DNA of 40,314 nucleotides from Dehalococcoidia bacterium (GTDB taxonomy: Bacteria > Chloroflexota > Dehalococcoidia > Lucifugimonadales > UBA3495): assembly GCA_022821365.1 (NCBI GenBank), contig JAJEDS010000214.1, forward strand, positions 1 to 40,314, given 5' to 3'. The position numbers were made by a program, and so were the translations under genes. How positions within the stretch are numbered: the first letter of the stretch is position 1; each line of letters begins with the position of its first letter. The notes below the pieces were generated by a model, which saw only the letters and a program-made list of their open reading frames with translations, ran no database searches and was not told the origin of the DNA. Positions 1 to 9,130 of this stretch are shown here, one piece after another.

Positions 1-15
1 CAGCCCATCATTTAA

Positions 16-86
16 CACAGAAGCGCAGAGAACGTGGAGTTGCACGGAAAAACTCTGTGCTCCTCCACGTTCTCTGCGCCTCTGTG
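16..86. repeat. Long inverted repeat, hairpin-forming
   Basis: Arms 16-39 and 63-86 are reverse complements over 24 positions with one mismatch, around a 23-nt loop. The arms carry the phrase ACGTTCTCTGCG, which returns in variant form near 9214. It lies about 250 bp before the citrate synthase gene and codes for nothing recognisable. It could be a folded mobile repeat or a terminator for a gene left of the window; there is no strong T-tract, so a repeat is favoured. Confidence 0.75.
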
Positions 87-118
87 GTGAAAGGTAATCC
101 CCAAATGCGATCGCCCTG
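63..118 (+). repeat. Dispersed intergenic repeat, copy 1
   Basis: This segment aligns by eye with 9210-9265: both run from CTCC(A/G)(C/T)GTTCTCTGCG through a CCTCTGTGG-like block to a terminal box related to ACGCGATTGCCCTG (ATGCGATCGCCCTG here). At 9131-9265 the same box is one end of an element with inverted ends, so this copy may be the right end of an element whose left end lies just outside the window. The rest of 119-204 shows nothing recognisable. Confidence 0.65.
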
Positions 119-204
119 GGGGTTGGCAAAGGTGACCGCCAGACTTTGCGGCTCTATGCCTCTTCGTGAAGTGGGCGGCAGTCCGGTCCCTGGCCGAGTT
201 CAGC

Positions 205-234
205 TTGACGCCTATCCAAGCCCAATGCTAAAAT
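205..234 (+). promoter_or_regulatory. Candidate sigma70-type promoter of the citrate synthase gene
   Basis: A -35-like TTGACG (205-210) and a -10-like TAAAAT (229-234) are separated by 18 bp, about 100 bp before the citrate synthase start. Both hexamers are close to the bacterial consensus. No operator is evident in the leader. Confidence 0.5.
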
Positions 235-334
235 CCCGCTACGAATTCGCCCACTTTCACATACGATTTAGCTGTCTGGGATGTTCTTATTTCACCGATT
301 TCTGGTGAGGGAACCCCCGGAAGGAGGATGGTTA

Positions 335-1468
335 ATGGCCCCGGAGATAATGAAGGGACTTAAGGATGTTTACCTGGACACCACCAAATCCAGCTTCATT
401 GACGGTTCGGTGGGAAAGCTCCTTTACCGGGGCTACAGCATACACGACCTGGCGGAACATTCCACTTTCGAAGAAGTGGTATACCTGTTGCTCTATGGCA
501 AACTGCCCACCCAGCAGGAACTGTCAGATTTCGACAACACCCTCCGCGCCAACCGCCGCATTCCCGACGAAGTTATCCAGGTCCTGGACCTGGTCAAGAA
601 CAGCCACCCCATGGACGCCCTGCGCACCGGCCTTTCCGCCCTCTCCGCCTTTGACCCTGAGGTTAACGACAACTCGCCTGAGGCCACCATCCGCAAAGGC
701 ATCCGCCTCACTGCCATGGGGCCGACCATCGTGGCCGCCCACCACCGCCTGCGCCAGGGACTGGAACCCGTGGCCCCTAACCCCGACCTGAACCATGCGG
801 GTAATTTCCTCTACATGCTGTTTGACGAAATCCCCGACGAGGAAACCACGCGCCTGCTGGACGTGGACTTTATTCTCCACGCCGAGCACGGCGCCAACGC
901 CTCATCCTTTGCCGCCCGGGTAACGGCTTCCACTATCTCCGACCTGCACTCCGCCGTAGTAACCGGCGTGGGCACCCTCAAGGGGCCGGCCCACGGCGGC
1001 GCTGCCGAGGAAGTGATGAAGATGTCGCTGGAAATCGGCCAGCCCGAAAATGCCGAGGAATATTGCCGGGCCAGGCTGGACAGCGGCGGCCGTATTATGG
1101 GATTCGGTCACCGCGTCTACCGCGCCGAAGACCCGCGGGCCCGCCACCTTCGTGAGCGCGCCCGGGCCCTCAGCGAAAAGGTCGGCCAGCCTCACTGGTT
1201 CCAGATCCTCACCTACGTGGAAGAAGAGGCCATGGTCCCCTATCGCTCCCGGGGTATCCACGTCAATGTGGACTTCTTCGCGGGCTGCATCTATTACCTT
1301 CTGGGCATTACCGACGACCTGTTCATCTCCATATTTGCCTTGGGGCGCATACCTGGCTGGACGCTCCAGTGCGTCGAGCAGTTCGAAGACAACATCCTCA
1401 TCCGCCCCCTGCTGGAGTACACGGGCGAAATGGACCTGGAGTACGTGCCCATCGGCCAGCGCGGTTAA
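335..1468 (+). CDS. gltA: Citrate synthase (citrate/2-methylcitrate synthase family)
   Basis: Condenses oxaloacetate with acetyl-CoA to citrate, the entry step of the TCA cycle; some short members of the family also make 2-methylcitrate. The 377-residue length fits the short, dimeric bacterial/archaeal type. Visible active-site elements are AEHGANAS (His185), GPAHGG (His220), GFGHRVYR (His259) and HVNVDFF (Asp313), the usual His/His/Asp set. The ATG at 335 is chosen because AAGGAGG ends 7 nt before it, although the frame stays open back to 281. It is monocistronic, between a candidate promoter and a strong hairpin terminator. Whether it prefers acetyl- or propionyl-CoA cannot be told; no methylcitrate pathway genes are nearby. 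Confidence 0.95.
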   Translation: MAPEIMKGLKDVYLDTTKSSFIDGSVGKLLYRGYSIHDLAEHSTFEEVVYLLLYGKLPTQQELSDFDNTLRANRRIPDEVIQVLDLVKNSHPMDALRTGLSALSAFDPEVNDNSPEATIRKGIRLTAMGPTIVAAHHRLRQGLEPVAPNPDLNHAGNFLYMLFDEIPDEETTRLLDVDFILHAEHGANASSFAARVTASTISDLHSAVVTGVGTLKGPAHGGAAEEVMKMSLEIGQPENAEEYCRARLDSGGRIMGFGHRVYRAEDPRARHLRERARALSEKVGQPHWFQILTYVEEEAMVPYRSRGIHVNVDFFAGCIYYLLGITDDLFISIFALGRIPGWTLQCVEQFEDNILIRPLLEYTGEMDLEYVPIGQRG

Positions 1469-1495
1469 GTTCCCCTTCTCGCGAGGAAAGAAAAA

Positions 1496-1520
1496 CGGGG
1501 CAGGCGAATGGCCTGCCCCG
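1496..1520 (+). terminator. Intrinsic terminator after citrate synthase
   Basis: A perfect 10-bp GC-rich stem (CGGGGCAGGC / GCCTGCCCCG) with a GAATG loop starts 28 nt after the stop codon and is followed by a T-rich run including TTTTT at 1533-1537. Confidence 0.8.
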
Positions 1521-1599
1521 AACTGTTTATAGTTTTTGTCGGCGCAAATTAAACAATATCTGCCCATGGGCAATGTACGTCCCATGCACGGAGCTTTCC

Positions 1600-1635
1600 C
1601 GCGGTAGGGGCGCTTCGCGAATCGCCCCTACCGCG
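1600..1635. repeat. Palindromic GGTAGGGGCG repeat, possible two-way terminator
   Basis: Arms 1600-1612 and 1623-1635 are perfect 13-bp reverse complements (CGCGGTAGGGGCG) around a 10-nt loop. It sits between the converging citrate synthase and flavin split-barrel genes. This motif class recurs between genes in many bacterial genomes. Here it could fold in transcripts from either side, but it lacks a clear T-tract. Confidence 0.65.
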
Positions 1636-1661
1636 ACAGGAAAATGTTCCCGGGCCGTTCC

Positions 1662-2168
1662 CTATCCGCGCTCTTCCAACTGCTCCATCCTGTCCTGGTG
1701 AACCCCGGCCCAGTAATCCGCCCACGTTTCCCGTGTCTCACGTTCCGTCACTCCCGGCAAATAGGCGGGCGAGACCAGCGGCAGGGCCCTTTCCACTCTT
1801 ATCAGAACGTAGGCCCTGGCTGGCAGACGCACCTGGTGCACTCCCCGTATCCCGTTCTCGTAGGCCTGGAAGATCTCCTCGTGCAGTCCCGGTTCATTCT
1901 CCCTGTCCACGATATGGGCCATTCCTTTGAAGCGATACCCCTTGCGGGAATAAAGGTCCACCAGGTTGATCTCTACCGAGGGGTTGTGGCGCAGGTTTTC
2001 CATGGTTACGGGAGATGCCAGGTCGGCGAACAGAAGGTGGTCGTCGTCCCACACCGCAGCCGTCCCCTTGGGAGAAAGGTTTGGCGTACCGTCCGGACAC
2101 ACGGTAGCCACAAACCCGATTCGCTGCTGCCGGACTACCCGCTTCATATCATCAGTAAGAATGCCCAT
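1662..2168 (-). CDS. Pyridoxamine 5'-phosphate oxidase-like FMN split-barrel protein
   Basis: A 168-residue member of the flavin-reductase-like split-barrel family. The N-terminal pattern, RIGFVATVCPDGTPNLSPKG followed by LLFADL, then VEINLVDL and YRFKGMAHI, is the usual strand order of these FMN- or F420-binding domains. Family members range from PNP oxidases to general stress proteins and F420-dependent reductases, so the reaction and substrate are unknown. The start at 2168 is preferred because GAGGG lies about 9 nt upstream; in-frame ATGs at 2174 and 2183 are alternatives. The gene follows addA on the same strand, but a MITE-like element separates them, so co-transcription is uncertain. 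Confidence 0.8.
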   Translation of the reverse strand: MGILTDDMKRVVRQQRIGFVATVCPDGTPNLSPKGTAAVWDDDHLLFADLASPVTMENLRHNPSVEINLVDLYSRKGYRFKGMAHIVDRENEPGLHEEIFQAYENGIRGVHQVRLPARAYVLIRVERALPLVSPAYLPGVTERETRETWADYWAGVHQDRMEQLEERG

Positions 2169-2244
2169 TTCCATGACCCTCATCGAGAATGTGTTGGAGA
2201 CCACCCTAGTCTGCTCGCCACTGCTGTTCGCACGAATTTGACCT

Positions 2245-2368
2245 AAGGAAGGTCTGAATAAGTCCATAACGCGAACCACAAACCCGTCGTTCCCGCGCCG
2301 GCGGGAACCTCGCCAGCTACAAACCGAGGTTCCCGTCTTCACGGAAAGACATTATTCAGAACTTCCCT
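2245..2368. mobile_element. MITE-like element overlapping the addA 3' end
   Basis: Ends 2245-2261 and 2352-2368 are inverted copies with two mismatches over 17 positions (core TCTGAATAA on both). Inside is a perfect 8-bp hairpin, GTTCCCGC / GCGGGAAC at 2289-2308, and a second partial GTTCCCG copy near 2329. About 124 bp long and without coding capacity, it has the form of a non-autonomous transposable repeat. Its right end contributes the last codons and the TAA stop of addA. No clear target duplication is seen, so insertion is inferred from the inverted ends. Confidence 0.6.
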
Positions 2369-5300
2369 GATTGGCACGTGCTGAACCCGGCAATGCCAGT
2401 TCCTCCACCGCCCGTCTCTCCGCGTCCCGGATAGCCTCCTCCAGGTCTGGAAGTGGCACATCCTTCTCAGCCTCCAGGTAAAGAAACCGCACTTCCTTGA
2501 CCCTCTTGCCGGTAGCTTTGGAGACGGCGTAGGCGTAAGCGCCGCCCTGGAGCCGGTACTTCTGAACGGCGTCTTCCGGTCGGTCATCTGGTATAGAATC
2601 CGTCTTGTAGTCCACCACCACCAGCCCGTCGGGTTCCTCAAATAGCAGGTCGATGAAGCCGTGGAGAAAGCCGCCCTCCACCGGCGCCGCCACCGGCACC
2701 TCCCGCCACAGGCGCTCCGACGCCACCGCCCGGCGCACCAGTTCATGCTCGACTGCAATCCGGGCCAGCCTGATGACGTCGTTCTCCCGATTGGGGATAC
2801 CCTCCGCGGTTGCCTGGGCCCTGGCCCGTTCCTCCAGCCCTGCGCCGCTTGCCAGGTCTATGGACTGGAGCACCGCGTGCACCGCCCTTCCCACCTGGGT
2901 ACCGGCACGGCCGCGCCGCCAGGGTTCATTCTCCTGGCCCCATTCCTGCTCGTCCTTGCGTTCCTGCTCATGCCGTTCACTCTGCCCCAGGGCAGTGGCG
3001 GAAGTGAACTGGGGCCGACCCCGGTTGGCTATCAATTCCTCCCGCCCGGCCACCCATTCGTCCCGCGCCTCTATGCTATGTTCCTGTCCAGCAGCCGATG
3101 GACCCGCCATATTCCCCCCATCGCCGGAGTCGGCCGCAATTGCCAGGCTCCCGCCCTTGAGAACAACCGTTTCCCATAACTCCGGCCGGTCCGCCATATA
3201 CCTGGATACGACGTGGGCGGCCGTGTTGCCCCCTCTTGCCGGACGGCGCAGGCTCAACACCAGGTGGTCGCGGGCTCGGGTGGCGGCAACATAGACCAGG
3301 CGCACCTGCTCCGCTTCGGACATGCGCCTTTCGCTGGCCACCAACTCTTCAAATCCCTCAGTAGCAATGCGGTCCCTTTGTGGCCCAAAACCAACCTCTA
3401 CCACTCCTCTCCGGCGGTCATAAAGTGAAGCCGGTGGCCTGAAGTCGTCGCTTGAATTCAAGGTGGTCAGGATAACCACTGGAAATTCCAGCCCCTTTGC
3501 CGAGTGTATGGTCATCACCCGGACCGTCTCTTCGTCGGACTCCGGTACCGGCGTTTCCGTAACCCGCACCCGATTGTTGATCTGGTCTTCTATCCAGTCC
3601 AAAAAGGAACGCAGGGATTTCCCGCCGGCGTCGGCATACTGGGCGGCCCGCTCCACCATGAACCGGTATCGACGCCATTGTTCCCTCATCCGCGGGTGTG
3701 AGGTGGCGCCCTCCATAAGCATGCGGCCCCGGACGAACCGCTCTATAAGCGTTGACGGCGGCTCCCACATTCGCCGCAAGTGAAACTGCTTCAGCGCCTC
3801 CAGCCCTTCGGAGACCACCGGTTCGCCCTTGCCGGAACTGTCGGAAAGATAATCAAAGCTCCCTCCGGCCTCATAATGCCGCAGCAGGTCAACGTCGCTG
3901 CACCCAAAGGCGGGAGACCGCAGCGCCGCCACGGTCGCCACCCGGTCTGCCGGATTGTCAATGGCCCTGAGGCAGTTAAGCAGGTCGCGAACTTCCTGGC
4001 TCTCGAAAACGAGTGAAGCGCTCTCCAGGCGGTAGGGAATATTGGCTTCCTCCATCGCACGCTCCAGGTCAGGCAGGGGAGTCCGGTTGCGAATGAGGAT
4101 GCAGATATCGGAAAATCCAACCGGGGCGTACACTTCCCTACCACCGGCGGCGCCGGTAGCGGCCTGGTCCAGCTTCAACCATCCGTCATCCACGATCTGG
4201 CGCAGCAGGGCCGCAATTTCGGCCGATTCCTGCTGGCGGATTGGACCGATACAGTCGGAGTGTTCCTCGTCGCCCAGGGCCCATACCCTGGGACCGACAG
4301 CGCTCTCCGTATCCGCTGACCAGCGATGTTCCATATTCACGTAGTCCGCCTGCGCCCGGTCCGGCAGTTCTTCACCTTCGCTCTTCCCCATCCACTCGGC
4401 AAACAGGTGGTTGACCCAGGCTACCACCGGCTCTTGCGACCGGAAGTTCGGCACCAGGTTGACCGTGCGCCCGCCGCCGGCTTGCATGCGGTCCCGCAGG
4501 TGCAGCATCTGCTCCACGTCGGCTCGCCGGAAGCGGTAGATGGACTGCTTGGGGTCTCCAACAACGAACAGCTTTCCCCTCTCCGGCGCCATGGAATCCC
4601 AGGTGGTCGGCCGTTCACTGTCACCCACTGCTTCAGTTACCGACTCCGCCAGGAACATGGCGATTTCCGCCTGTAACGGGTCCGTATCCTGGGATTCGTC
4701 GATCATCAGGTGGGAAAAGCGCCGGCGGAAATGGTCTCTAACGGTTATGTCATCTCGCAGCAGGTCCCTGGCCCACACCAGCAAATCCTGGAACTCGGCG
4801 CGGCCTTCCCGCCGTCGCCGCTCCGCGTAGTCCAGCACAAATTCAGTCAGGCTCCTCACCAGTTCCGACAGGGCGTGGCGCCTGCCATTCGCCAGTTCTG
4901 GCGTTACCTCCGCTTGAATCTCGCGAAGCAGGTCCTTGATGGCGGTGCAGGCATTCTTGCCGGTAATTGAATCCGTGTCCCAGTTCTTCTGGTTGCCGCT
5001 CGTCGTGCTCAGGGGCAGGAGACGGACCAGCTGCCGGTAGTAGTTGAAACTGCCTGGCGTCGCTGCCTCAAGGGCTTGAACTGCTGCGCCACGCCAGACT
5101 ATGTGGTCATACAATGGATCACCGGCGCCGTCCCTGGAGAATTTCAGCAGCCTTTCCGCCTCGGGCCAGCGCTGCAGGACGACCGTTCCTGTCGCGCTAT
5201 TCAGCGTCACATCGGCGACAGGGCCAGGCCTGGAAAGGTCAGCGTAGTTGTCGTGGAATTCTCCTGCCAGTTTCTTGAGCATATCCAGGGATATGCCTTG

Positions 5301-5837
5301 AGTAAGCAACAGGGAAATTGCCCCGCCGATGGGAGCGTCCTCGCCGAGGTTGCGGTCTATCCACTCCTCCCAAGCCTCGTCGAACGCCAACCCCGCGGCA
5401 ATTTCGTCGGAAGTCTCAAACCCCGGGGGCAGTCCTGCTTCCAGGGGCCTCTCGTGGAGCAATTGGCCGGCGAAGGAATGGAGGGTGCGAATGTTGGCCT
5501 GGTCCAGGTCTGAAACTCCCCGGCTGCACAACTCCCGCTCCGCATCCGGCAGGGCGGCATCGGCAGCGGCCTTTTCCAGTTCCTGCCTCACCCGGTCCCG
5601 CAGTTCGGCGGCGGCCAGGTCGGTGAAGGTGATGGCGGCGATGCGGTCCATAGTCGTCCTGCCGCTCACCACCAGGTTGACGATGCGCTGCACCATGCTG
5701 GTGGTCTTGCCCGTGCCGGCGCTTGCCTCCACGAATATGGTGTCATCCAGTTCCTGCGTGATTACCCGGCGCTCTTCAATATCGGCCGGTTCGAAGGGAG
5801 GCTTAACGGGAACTGGTTCCTGGGACTGGCTGGTCAC
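2352..5837 (-). CDS. addA: AddA-like ATP-dependent helicase/nuclease (UvrD superfamily)
   Basis: A motor-nuclease subunit for double-strand break end processing and recombination, acting with the AddB-like protein encoded directly upstream. The 1161-residue protein shows the SF1 helicase motifs in order: Walker A EASAGTGKTT (Lys44), DESQDTDPLQ (motif II), VGDPKQSIYRFR (III), MTIHSAKGLEFPVVIL (V) and LVYVAATRARDHLVL (VI). A C-terminal PD-(D/E)XK nuclease follows (HGFIDLLFEE and LVVVDYKTD). The GTG start at 5837 directly abuts the addB stop, indicating tight coupling. The C-terminal residues after ARAN and the stop codon lie in the inverted end of a MITE-like element, so the original tail may have been replaced. 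AdnAB-type enzymes also have nucleases on both subunits, but only this subunit keeps a recognisable Walker A. Confidence 0.92.
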   Translation of the reverse strand: MTSQSQEPVPVKPPFEPADIEERRVITQELDDTIFVEASAGTGKTTSMVQRIVNLVVSGRTTMDRIAAITFTDLAAAELRDRVRQELEKAAADAALPDAERELCSRGVSDLDQANIRTLHSFAGQLLHERPLEAGLPPGFETSDEIAAGLAFDEAWEEWIDRNLGEDAPIGGAISLLLTQGISLDMLKKLAGEFHDNYADLSRPGPVADVTLNSATGTVVLQRWPEAERLLKFSRDGAGDPLYDHIVWRGAAVQALEAATPGSFNYYRQLVRLLPLSTTSGNQKNWDTDSITGKNACTAIKDLLREIQAEVTPELANGRRHALSELVRSLTEFVLDYAERRRREGRAEFQDLLVWARDLLRDDITVRDHFRRRFSHLMIDESQDTDPLQAEIAMFLAESVTEAVGDSERPTTWDSMAPERGKLFVVGDPKQSIYRFRRADVEQMLHLRDRMQAGGGRTVNLVPNFRSQEPVVAWVNHLFAEWMGKSEGEELPDRAQADYVNMEHRWSADTESAVGPRVWALGDEEHSDCIGPIRQQESAEIAALLRQIVDDGWLKLDQAATGAAGGREVYAPVGFSDICILIRNRTPLPDLERAMEEANIPYRLESASLVFESQEVRDLLNCLRAIDNPADRVATVAALRSPAFGCSDVDLLRHYEAGGSFDYLSDSSGKGEPVVSEGLEALKQFHLRRMWEPPSTLIERFVRGRMLMEGATSHPRMREQWRRYRFMVERAAQYADAGGKSLRSFLDWIEDQINNRVRVTETPVPESDEETVRVMTIHSAKGLEFPVVILTTLNSSDDFRPPASLYDRRRGVVEVGFGPQRDRIATEGFEELVASERRMSEAEQVRLVYVAATRARDHLVLSLRRPARGGNTAAHVVSRYMADRPELWETVVLKGGSLAIAADSGDGGNMAGPSAAGQEHSIEARDEWVAGREELIANRGRPQFTSATALGQSERHEQERKDEQEWGQENEPWRRGRAGTQVGRAVHAVLQSIDLASGAGLEERARAQATAEGIPNRENDVIRLARIAVEHELVRRAVASERLWREVPVAAPVEGGFLHGFIDLLFEEPDGLVVVDYKTDSIPDDRPEDAVQKYRLQGGAYAYAVSKATGKRVKEVRFLYLEAEKDVPLPDLEEAIRDAERRAVEELALPGSARANQGSSE

Positions 5838-8800
5838 TTATCCTTCCTCCGACCCTGGTTCTTCCGGACTGCCCTCGGCCAGTTGCCGGTATATTGCCGC
5901 AGCATCGTCGCCTTTCTTGGTGTCCCATACATAGCCCCGCCTGGAAGGACATAGGGAATCAAAGTCGCAGTATTGGCAATTGATAAATCCGTCTTGCCCC
6001 ATTTCCCCGGGGTTGGCGGGAAAGACGCCCTGGCTGATGCCGGAAACCACCGTTGTTACCCCGACCCGAAAACGCCGGGCCGTATCAGGATCGTTGATGT
6101 TGAAGTGGGCCCGAGGAGCAAACCCGAACCGCCCTCGCGCGGAAGCCAGCCAGTAGGCAGCGCTAACCTCGGCAGCTTCCGGCGCCATGTGCTGGGCCGC
6201 CAGCGAGTATATCCCCAGTTGAAGGCGTTTCCCGTGGTCGATAGGGTCTTTCTCCAGGTCAGCATAGGGCCTGGGCGAACCGGTCTTGTAGTCCATCACC
6301 AGCACCGACTTGCCGTCGGCGCTTATGTCCACCCGGTCTATCAGGCCCCGGAACCTCAGGCCTGTTGCCTCGTCCAGTACTTCGGGGGAGTCGCCGCCCA
6401 AACCAAAGGGCGCCTCAACCCGTATTTCGCCAGTCTTCATAAGCTCCCGCACCCTGGCTTCTGCCACCAGGAACGTAGCCAGATCGTCGCGAATGTTCTG
6501 TTTCTCCAGCTCCCACAACAGGGACTTGCCGGTAACGCCCCTGGCCTCGGCGGCCTCAAACTCGGCCTCGGTAATTTGCAGCAGTCGCCGGTTATCCGCC
6601 TCGGTCCAGGGCTGGCCCGGGGGAGGCAGTGAGCCGTTGTCCATGCTCTGCACAATGAAGTCTTCCAGGATTTTGTGGACCAGCTTGCCCCGTTCCAGCG
6701 GGGTGATGCAGGTGGTGTCCTCCGGCGATTTCAGCGCCCCCAGCCACAATACGTTCCCCAGGAAGTAGCGGAAGGGACAGGTGGACCAGGCCTCCAGGCG
6801 TGTAGGCGAAATGGGCTGCCCCTCCATCAATTGGCCGAAGCGGGAAGCTGCCGCCGCCTCTACCAGGTTGCCGTCGTACTGGGTAAAACGCCGGGAACGG
6901 CGTCCCCGACCCATATTCGCTGACCGGGCCAGGCTACCATCGGCGCCCAGCGGGTGAACAGATATGGAGTTCCCGTCATTTTTCCAGCGCACCAACCGGT
7001 CCAACCGGTAGTCCAGCAGGTCGGCCAGGCCACTATCCACCAGACCGTCCAGCGCGTCTTCCGCCGACTTGGTTACCGTCAGCCAGGGTTGCTCAGTCAG
7101 GGAAGGCAAATCCCCGCTGTGCACTTGCCTCTCAGCCAGCATGGATGCTTGCTCCAGGAACCAGCGGGAAGGATGGGCGGCACGGCGAGAGGCCGATTCG
7201 GATAGCGGATAGGAGAGAGTACGACGGGGCGCGGTAGCCAGCGCGGAAAGGTAGTTGTAACGCTCTCCGGCCAAACGCCGTTGGGCCGGGGAGAGTTTGC
7301 CCTGTCCGGTCAGGTCACCTTGTGGCAGCAGAGGATCCGGGCGCAGGGCCGGTGGCGCCGCGCCCTCAATCATTCCCACAAGCCAGATTTTGTCAAAGCT
7401 CATTCCGGCGGCGCTGGCAAAAGAGGATACGAACACTCCGCGACCTGTGGGCCCCAGGTGCCCCTGGGGGGCCTGAAGCGCGTCCCTGACCACTTGCCTG
7501 AATTCTTCCACCGTTGCCGGACCGCCCAGGGCATCCGCCGATTTTACTTCCTCCAAAAGCTGCAGTACCCTTTCGACCTCCCGGTCGAAATTATCCAATT
7601 CATCGCCACCAATATCAGCTCTTGGTCGGGCCAGGTAGTCCTTGAGCAGGTCGGACTGCCAGTCGCAGAATGCGCGCCACGCGCTTCCGTCGTCCGGCGG
7701 CGTAAGGGCATCGGCCAGATTCAGTACGAAATCGTGAAGTTCCCGCGCCGCAGTCGCATTGTCCCGCATCGCCGCCGCCCGCGCTTCTGAAATGCTTCCT
7801 TCCCGTTCACCCTGTTCGGCCTGTTCCCGATTGGATTGGGCGTAGCCATTCAACCTGTCCCGCCATTGGTCCAGTCCTCCCACGATTCCTGCCTGCCTGC
7901 TCAGTGCGTCCCATAGACTGGGGCTGAAGCTGTCTCGCGACACCCCGGCCGGCTTGACGGGACACCCGGTCAGCCATTCCATCACTTCGTCCCGCCGAAA
8001 ATCGTTGACTGGCAGGTCCATTAGACCCAGCAGCGTGCGACCGGCCGCTGTGTCAGCCAGCAGGTCTCTCCCCGGGCCCGCCATCGGTATACCCGACATG
8101 GCAAGTTCGTCGCGAATCAACGTGCCGTAGGGGTTCTCCATTCGGTATAAAACGGCCATGCGATGGAAGGGTGTTCCGGGTGTTCCACGGCCGCCGGCCT
8201 CCCCCACAATTTGCCGGATTACCCAACGCAGTTCCTCGTGGCTGTTTGGGGCCACGTGCAGGTGCATGGCTTCCTGCGGCGCCGGGCCTGGAATTACCGG
8301 GTCTGCAACGGGCACAGCCATTCCCAGGGCCGGCTCAAGTTGCGCCTGCAAGTCCCTGATTAGCCTGTCTCCCTGGTCGTCGCCCGTCATCCCCAGGACG
8401 ACGGTGCACTTGCCCTCCCCGGCAAGCGCCCGTGCCAGCGCGGTCTCGCCGGGACTGAGGGGACGGGGCAGGAACAAAATGATGTGGCCCAGGTCGTCAA
8501 GGGCCGCGGCCTGTCTGCTCTCTACCGCCGACGCAGCCTCGCTCGCCAGGTCCTCCGGGTCGAACCATTTAGCGGTAATTTCTGCTCGATGCCGGTGGTA
8601 CAGGGAGACCACTTCAGAGGTCACCCCACCCAGGGCCTCCAGGTCTTCCAGTTCTCCCACTTCCAGTCGACGTAATTCCCGGAATGCCGTTCGGACGCTG
8701 CTCTGGGTCCGGGAGTGCAGTCTCACCGGGCGCAACAGCCCAGTGGATTCTGAAAGGACCTGGCGCAGGGAAATACTCTGCAGCGTAGGAGTAAGGGGTT

Positions 8801-9077
8801 TCTTTCCTCTGGCCGCCAGGGACGCCCCACCCAGCAACTCGGCCAGCACCGGCATCTGAATGAAGCGGACGTTGATGAATCCCTTGTCGCCCAGTTCCTG
8901 CCTCAGCGCCAGGCTGGCATAGCGGGATGGGGAGACCACGGTGACTGGGGTCATCAGGTCGTCCCGCTTAATCTCATTGACCAATTCCCACAGCGTCGCC
9001 CTGGCGCCATCCGCCGGCCTGCCGGTGAAGAGGTGGCCGGCAAGGGGAGAAATTTCGGAGTTGTTCGGCCTTGTCAT
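5838..9077 (-). CDS. addB: AddB-like helicase-nuclease subunit with Fe-S cluster motif
   Basis: The partner of AddA in the RecBCD-type break-processing complex. The 1079-residue protein has a helicase-like N-terminus without a Walker A lysine (LFTGRPADGAR where GxxGxGKT would be), as in AddB, whose helicase site is inactive. The C-terminal half has the PD-(D/E)XK nuclease (FRGLIDRVDI and LVMDYKTG). One Cys before it (STCPFRYF, near residue 767) and three near the end (CQYCDFDSLC, Cys1034, 1037 and 1043) match the 4Fe-4S staple described for AddB. It opens the addB-addA operon with an ATG at 9077; GGAGG lies 14 nt upstream, rather far. Chi recognition cannot be predicted from the sequence. Confidence 0.9.
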   Translation of the reverse strand: MTRPNNSEISPLAGHLFTGRPADGARATLWELVNEIKRDDLMTPVTVVSPSRYASLALRQELGDKGFINVRFIQMPVLAELLGGASLAARGKKPLTPTLQSISLRQVLSESTGLLRPVRLHSRTQSSVRTAFRELRRLEVGELEDLEALGGVTSEVVSLYHRHRAEITAKWFDPEDLASEAASAVESRQAAALDDLGHIILFLPRPLSPGETALARALAGEGKCTVVLGMTGDDQGDRLIRDLQAQLEPALGMAVPVADPVIPGPAPQEAMHLHVAPNSHEELRWVIRQIVGEAGGRGTPGTPFHRMAVLYRMENPYGTLIRDELAMSGIPMAGPGRDLLADTAAGRTLLGLMDLPVNDFRRDEVMEWLTGCPVKPAGVSRDSFSPSLWDALSRQAGIVGGLDQWRDRLNGYAQSNREQAEQGEREGSISEARAAAMRDNATAARELHDFVLNLADALTPPDDGSAWRAFCDWQSDLLKDYLARPRADIGGDELDNFDREVERVLQLLEEVKSADALGGPATVEEFRQVVRDALQAPQGHLGPTGRGVFVSSFASAAGMSFDKIWLVGMIEGAAPPALRPDPLLPQGDLTGQGKLSPAQRRLAGERYNYLSALATAPRRTLSYPLSESASRRAAHPSRWFLEQASMLAERQVHSGDLPSLTEQPWLTVTKSAEDALDGLVDSGLADLLDYRLDRLVRWKNDGNSISVHPLGADGSLARSANMGRGRRSRRFTQYDGNLVEAAAASRFGQLMEGQPISPTRLEAWSTCPFRYFLGNVLWLGALKSPEDTTCITPLERGKLVHKILEDFIVQSMDNGSLPPPGQPWTEADNRRLLQITEAEFEAAEARGVTGKSLLWELEKQNIRDDLATFLVAEARVRELMKTGEIRVEAPFGLGGDSPEVLDEATGLRFRGLIDRVDISADGKSVLVMDYKTGSPRPYADLEKDPIDHGKRLQLGIYSLAAQHMAPEAAEVSAAYWLASARGRFGFAPRAHFNINDPDTARRFRVGVTTVVSGISQGVFPANPGEMGQDGFINCQYCDFDSLCPSRRGYVWDTKKGDDAAAIYRQLAEGSPEEPGSEEG

Positions 9078-9130
9078 TCGGGTATATTACCGCCTCCGGT
9101 CTGCCGCCGCCACACCCGCAGATGCTATGA

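Noticed and set aside
57-308. 83-codon open frame before citrate synthase
   Set aside because: Overlaps the repeat and promoter region, has no ribosome site and no recognisable protein features.
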